64,000 nt of DNA from Acidobacteriota bacterium (lineage in GTDB: Bacteria; Acidobacteriota; Vicinamibacteria; Vicinamibacterales; UBA8438): positions 1 to 64,000 of the forward strand of contig VXME01000135.1 in the NCBI GenBank assembly GCA_009861545.1, written 5' to 3'. How positions within the stretch are numbered: position 1 is the stretch's first letter; each line of letters opens with the position of its first letter. The notes beneath the pieces were generated by a model. That model was not told where the DNA came from. It made no database searches and was given only the letters and a program-made list of their open reading frames with translations. The position numbers were made by a program, and so were the translations under genes. Below, one piece after another: positions 59,882-64,000 of this stretch.

Positions 59882-62338
59882 ATGACCCTGTACGCACAGC
59901 TTCGTCTCTTCTGCCGTCGCGCGTCGGCGCACCCCGGCTTCGCGCTCCTCTCGCTGGCGACGCTGGCGGTCGGGGTCGGCGCCAACGTCGCCATCTTCGC
60001 CATCGTCAACGCGGTGCTGCTGCGCCCACTGCCGATCCCGGACTCCGAACGGCTGGTGATTCTCCGCCACGCCGCGCCGGGCCTCGCCCTGCTCGACGAG
60101 CTGCCGATGTCGGACGCGCTCCACTTCCTGTACGCGGACGAGACCAGGACCCTGGAGAGCGTGGCGGCGTACCGCGACGAACAGGTGAGCTTTACCGGCC
60201 CCGAGAACCCGCAACGCGTGGAGGCATCGAGCGTCACGGCGTCGTTCTTCGAGGTGCTGCGGACGCCGCCGCGTCTCGGCCGCTCGTTCACCCCCGAGGA
60301 AGATCGGCCGGGCGCCGCCCCGGTGATCGTGCTGAGCGACGACCTCTGGCGCACGCGGTTCGGCGCCGAGCCGGGGGTGGTGGGGCGGGTCGTCGACCTC
60401 GACGGAGAGAGCGTGGAGGTGGTCGGGGTCATGCCGCCGGGATTCTCCTTCTCGCAGCAGGAGATCGACCTGTGGCGGCCGCTCCGCCTGGACCGGGAGA
60501 ACGTCCAGCTCGGCGCCTTCGGGATCAACGGCGTCGCGCGCATCGCCGACGGTTCCACGCTGGGGCAGGTGCGGGCCGAGCTGGACGCGATGCTGTCGAA
60601 CCTGGTCGAGATCTTCCCCGACGAGGGCGCCGCGCCGATTCTGGCGAACGCGGGATTCCGGCCGCTGATCGACCGCGCCCGCGAGGTGGTGGTCGGCGAC
60701 ATCGAGGCGACGCTGTGGATCCTGCTCGGCGCCGTCGGGTTCCTGCTGCTCATCGCGTGCGCCAATGTCGCCAACCTGTTCCTCGTGCGGTCCGAGGAGC
60801 GGCACGGTGAGGTCGCGATTCGCGCCGCCCTGGGCGAGAGCCGCGGACGGCTGGCCGGATCCGTCCTCTTCGAGAGTCTCGCGTTCGGCGTGGCGGGCGG
60901 ACTTCTCGCGCTGCCGCTGGCGCAGCTGGCGGTGCGCCTGCTGGTCCGCTTCGGCCCGCGGGAGCTGCCGCGCCTGGACGAGATCTCGATCGACGGGGCC
61001 GTGCTGCTGTTCGGACTCGCCGTGTCGGCGGTGGCGGGACTGCTGTTCGGACTCCTGCCGGCCCTGCGGGCAAGCGCGGTGGCGGCGGCCGGCCACATGA
61101 CGGCCGGCGCGCGCGGCGCGACGGTCGGGCGCGAGCGGCAGATCGCGCGGCGCGGACTCGTCGTGCTGCAGGTTGCGCTGGCGCTGACCCTGCTCGTCGG
61201 GTCCGGACTGGCGGTGCGCTCGTTCCAACGGCTGGCGGCGGTCGATCCGGGGTTCGATCCGGTCGACGTGCTGGCGTTCGGCCTGGCGCTTTCGGCGCGC
61301 GACTACGAGACGGCGGACGCCCGCCTCAATTTCCACCGACAGGTGGTCGACCGCCTGCGCGGCCTGCCCGGCGCGGTCGATGCCTCGGCGGCGACGACCG
61401 TGCCCCTGAGCGGCGAGTTGTCCGGCTCGGGTCACACCATCGAGGGCCGTCCGCTGTCGGATGGCGAGGTGCCGCCCGTGTTCATGATCAAGCGGGTGGC
61501 GCCCGGCTACTTCGACGCGCTCCGTATCGGGCTGGTCGAGGGGCGGGTGTTCGACCGGCTGGACGGTGAGCGGGAGGCCCAGGTCGTCATCGTGTCGCGG
61601 TCGCTGGCGCGCACGCACTGGCCGGGAGAGAGCGCGTTGGGCAAGGGGATTCGGCTCGGCGGCCCGCCCGACGAGGAAGGCGAGGAATGGTCCCGCGTCG
61701 TCGGCGTGGTGGCCGACGTGCACGAGATCAACCTGCACGAAGCGCCGCCGGAGATGGCGTACTACCCGCTGCCGGGGTTGATGCGCGGAGAAGGGGTGCC
61801 TGCCGCGATGCGCTACGTGATTCGCGGGCCGAACGCGGCGGCACTGTCGGGTGCGGTCCGGGAGGTGGTGCGCGGGCTCGACCCCACCCTGCCGATCGCC
61901 GAGATCGAGACGCTGGAGACGCTGGTCGGGCGGGCGCGCGGCACGCGGGCGTTCGTCATGACCCTGCTCGCGGTTTCCGCGGCGCTCGCGCTGCTCCTCG
62001 GCTCGGTCGGACTCTACGGGGTGGTCTCCTACATGGTCGCGCAGCGCCGGCGCGAGATCGCCATCCGCATGGCGGTGGGGGCGCAGGTGGCGGCCGTGCA
62101 CCGGCTGGTGCTGACCGAAGCGGGCGCGCTCGCGCTGGTCGGGGCGGCCCTCGGCGTGGGCTCGGCGGTCGCGCTGACCCGCCGGCTGCAGGCGTTGCTG
62201 TTCGAAACGAGTCCGCTCGACCCCTTCGTCTTCGCCGCCGTCTCGACGCTGCTGGTCGGGGTCTGCCTGCTGGCGAGCTGGCTGCCCGCGCGGCGCGCGG
62301 CGCGTCTCGATCCCGTCACGGCGCTACGCGCGGAGTAG
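59882..62338 (+). CDS. ADOP-type MacB/FtsX permease (copy 2)
   Basis: An 818-residue orphan permease with the same two-module ADOP plan as the gene at 19559. Features are LATLAVGVGANVAIFAIVNAVLLRPLPIPD, LGAVGFLLLIACANVANLFLVRSEERHGEVAIRAALGESRGRL, SVGLYGVVSYMVAQRRREIAIRMAVGA and the C-terminal LDPVTALRAE. It has two periplasmic MacB-core domains and about eight membrane helices. No ATPase is encoded next to it. GGGAGG precedes the ATG by 4 bases. The oligopeptidase gene starts 12 bases after its stop codon, so the two are likely co-transcribed. Confidence 0.88.
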   Translation: MTLYAQLRLFCRRASAHPGFALLSLATLAVGVGANVAIFAIVNAVLLRPLPIPDSERLVILRHAAPGLALLDELPMSDALHFLYADETRTLESVAAYRDEQVSFTGPENPQRVEASSVTASFFEVLRTPPRLGRSFTPEEDRPGAAPVIVLSDDLWRTRFGAEPGVVGRVVDLDGESVEVVGVMPPGFSFSQQEIDLWRPLRLDRENVQLGAFGINGVARIADGSTLGQVRAELDAMLSNLVEIFPDEGAAPILANAGFRPLIDRAREVVVGDIEATLWILLGAVGFLLLIACANVANLFLVRSEERHGEVAIRAALGESRGRLAGSVLFESLAFGVAGGLLALPLAQLAVRLLVRFGPRELPRLDEISIDGAVLLFGLAVSAVAGLLFGLLPALRASAVAAAGHMTAGARGATVGRERQIARRGLVVLQVALALTLLVGSGLAVRSFQRLAAVDPGFDPVDVLAFGLALSARDYETADARLNFHRQVVDRLRGLPGAVDASAATTVPLSGELSGSGHTIEGRPLSDGEVPPVFMIKRVAPGYFDALRIGLVEGRVFDRLDGEREAQVVIVSRSLARTHWPGESALGKGIRLGGPPDEEGEEWSRVVGVVADVHEINLHEAPPEMAYYPLPGLMRGEGVPAAMRYVIRGPNAAALSGAVREVVRGLDPTLPIAEIETLETLVGRARGTRAFVMTLLAVSAALALLLGSVGLYGVVSYMVAQRRREIAIRMAVGAQVAAVHRLVLTEAGALALVGAALGVGSAVALTRRLQALLFETSPLDPFVFAAVSTLLVGVCLLASWLPARRAARLDPVTALRAE

Positions 62339-62350
62339 AGACAGCAACCG

Positions 62351-64000
62351 ATGCCGCCTCCCCGCGCCCCGCAGCGCCCGCACCGCCACGAGAAGCACGG
62401 CGATGTCCGCGGCGACGACTACTACTGGCTGCGCGAGCGCGACAACCCCGCGGTGCGGGAATACCTGGAAGCGGAGAACGCCTACGTCCGGGAAGCGATG
62501 GCGGGCACGGCCGGCTTCGAGCAACGGCTGTTCGAGGAGATCAAGGGGCGCATCGAGCAGACGGACATGTCGGCGCCGTACCGCGAGAACGGACATCGGT
62601 ACTACCGCCGGTACGAGGAGGGCCGAGAGTACGAGATCCACTGCCGCCGGCCGTTTCCGGGCAGCGGCAAGGCGGATGCCCCGGCGGACCGCGAGCAGGT
62701 GATCCTGGACGTCAACCGGGTGGCCGCGGGGCACGCGTTCTGCCAGGTGGCGTCCCGCCCGGTCAGTCCCAGTGCGCATCTGCTTGCCTATGCCGTGGAT
62801 ACCGTCGGGCGGAGGCAGTACACGATCCGCGTGCGCGACCTCGCCACGGGAGAGGATCTGCCGGACGTTGTCGCCGACGTCACCTCCAACATCGCCTGGG
62901 CGGCCGACAGCAAGGCGTTGTTCTACGCGAGGCACGATCCGACCACGTTGCGCCCGTACCAGATCCTGCGGCATCGGCTCGGCGACGATCCGTCCGACGA
63001 CAGGCTCGTCCACGAGGAGACCGACGACACGTTCTCGTGCGGGGTCTGGCTGAGCCGGTCCAGGCGCTACGTCCTGATCGGGTCGTTCCAGACCCTGACC
63101 ACCGAGTTCCGCTATCTCGACGCCACGAACCCCGGCGCGTCGCCGAGGGTCCTGCTCCCCCGGGAACGGGGGCACGAGTACGACATCGACCACTACCGGG
63201 GACGTTTCTACATCCGGTCGAACGGCGGCGCCCGCAACTTCCGGCTGCTGGAGGCGGACGACGAGGCGCCGGCGCGGGACGCCTGGCGAGAGCTGATCCC
63301 CCACCGGGACGACGTGCTGATCACGGGGTTCGAGCTCTTTCGCGACCACCTGGTGGTGGCCGAGCGGCACGCCGGGCTCACGCGGCTCCGCGTGCGGCGG
63401 TGGGACGGGCCCGAGCACCACATCGCGTTCGACGAGGCGGCCTGCGCGGTCTCGATCGGCACGAACCGCGAGCCGGAGACGACCACGCTCCGCTTCCACT
63501 ACAGCTCGCTGACCACGCCGCCCTCGGTCTACGACTACGACATGGATACCCGCGCGCGCACGCTGCTCAAGCGCGAGAAGGTCCTGGGCGACTTCGACCC
63601 CGGGCGCTACGAGACGGAGCGGCTGCTCGCGACCGCGCCGGACGGGGTGCGCGTGCCGATCTCGCTGGTCCGCCGAAAGCGGGAGACCTCCGGCAGCGGC
63701 GCCACGGCCGACGCCGGTCCGGCGCCGCTGCTCCTCTACGGCTACGGCGCCTACGGCATCAGCATGGAGCCGACGTTCCGCTCGGCGCGCCTGAGCCTGC
63801 TGGATCGCGGGTTCACCTACGCCATCGCCCACGTCCGCGGCGGAGAGGAGCTCGGCCGCCGGTGGTACGACGACGGCAAGCTGCGGAAGAAGAAGAACTC
63901 CTTCACCGACTTCATCGCCTGCGCCGAGCACCTCGTCGCGGCCGGGTGCACGGCGCCCGGGCGGCTCTTCGCCATGGGCGGCAGCGCCGGCGGTCTGCTG
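62351..64000 (+). CDS. ptrB: oligopeptidase B-like S9 serine peptidase (3' end outside window)
   Basis: The first 550 residues of an S9 family peptidase. The propeller half begins YYWLRERDNPAVREYLEAENAYV and contains DMSAPYRENGHRYYRRYEEGREYEIHCRR, as in oligopeptidase B. The hydrolase half starts with PLLLYGYGAYGISMEPTFRSARLSLLDRGFTYAIAHVRGGEELGRRWY, and the nucleophile serine is S545 in MGGSAGG, five residues before the window end. The Asp and His of the triad lie beyond. These enzymes cut short peptides after basic residues. No signal peptide is seen, so it is cytoplasmic or unconventional. It follows the ADOP gene by 12 bases. Confidence 0.9.
   Translation, partial: MPPPRAPQRPHRHEKHGDVRGDDYYWLRERDNPAVREYLEAENAYVREAMAGTAGFEQRLFEEIKGRIEQTDMSAPYRENGHRYYRRYEEGREYEIHCRRPFPGSGKADAPADREQVILDVNRVAAGHAFCQVASRPVSPSAHLLAYAVDTVGRRQYTIRVRDLATGEDLPDVVADVTSNIAWAADSKALFYARHDPTTLRPYQILRHRLGDDPSDDRLVHEETDDTFSCGVWLSRSRRYVLIGSFQTLTTEFRYLDATNPGASPRVLLPRERGHEYDIDHYRGRFYIRSNGGARNFRLLEADDEAPARDAWRELIPHRDDVLITGFELFRDHLVVAERHAGLTRLRVRRWDGPEHHIAFDEAACAVSIGTNREPETTTLRFHYSSLTTPPSVYDYDMDTRARTLLKREKVLGDFDPGRYETERLLATAPDGVRVPISLVRRKRETSGSGATADAGPAPLLLYGYGAYGISMEPTFRSARLSLLDRGFTYAIAHVRGGEELGRRWYDDGKLRKKKNSFTDFIACAEHLVAAGCTAPGRLFAMGGSAGGLL

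Noticed and set aside
1-64000. CRISPR arrays, rRNA and tRNA genes
   Set aside because: No regularly spaced repeats and no recognisable structural RNA were found on reading both strands.

Overview
The window is GC-rich, densely coded DNA from a bacterium that is most likely an Acidobacteriota member of the Vicinamibacteria type. The evidence is the combination of two ADOP-type orphan MacB/FtsX permeases, three secreted PQQ beta-propeller dehydrogenases, a DUF1592/DUF1552 pair, a DUF3179 protein, secreted ankyrin proteins and large carboxypeptidase-fold TonB receptors. The assignment rests on gene content only; no rRNA or tRNA gene was seen.

Left edge (1-4.0 kb): a mobile cassette of a P4-type tyrosine integrase followed by a large NACHT-like NTPase (probable anti-phage gene) whose 3' end runs into a possible transposase remnant. 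At 4.0-6.7 kb lie a PQQ dehydrogenase and a DUF1801 protein.

The centre of interest is 6.8-19.5 kb, a RiPP (ribosomal peptide) gene cluster. A complete NHLM export set (membrane fusion protein, C39 peptidase-ABC transporter, second ABC transporter) faces an oppositely transcribed operon. That operon encodes an NHLP-leader precursor with a seven-residue core (GGWCSPV), a 334-residue protein without a known role, and two tandem 404-residue class III (CaiB/BaiF) CoA-transferases. Divergent from the precursor are a cytokinin-dehydrogenase-like flavoprotein and a half-size terpene-cyclase-like alpha/alpha toroid protein. No LanM, LanB, YcaO, radical SAM or other standard RiPP modification gene is present, so the chemistry is unknown and this is the best candidate for an undescribed system.

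At 19.6-34.6 kb come an ADOP permease, a fatty acid desaturase, a tripartite RND pump split between two divergent operons (OMF and MFP leftward; permease rightward behind a GPP34-P450 fusion and a sulfotransferase), and a LuxR-type regulator preceded by a duplicated lux-box-like element. This looks like a unit that oxidises, sulfates and exports a lipid-like substrate, which is inference.

At 34.7-46.7 kb are a second PQQ dehydrogenase downstream of a Fic enzyme, the DUF1592-DUF1552 pair, a secreted ankyrin protein, a VOC protein and a DUF3179 protein. At 46.7-55 kb is a tandem TonB-receptor array of two intact genes, one broken gene (5' loss plus a one-base frameshift) and a small remnant of a fourth. 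At 55.3-64 kb are a third PQQ dehydrogenase in an operon with a second ankyrin protein, a SMUG1-like glycosylase, a second ADOP permease, and the start of an oligopeptidase B gene cut by the window end.
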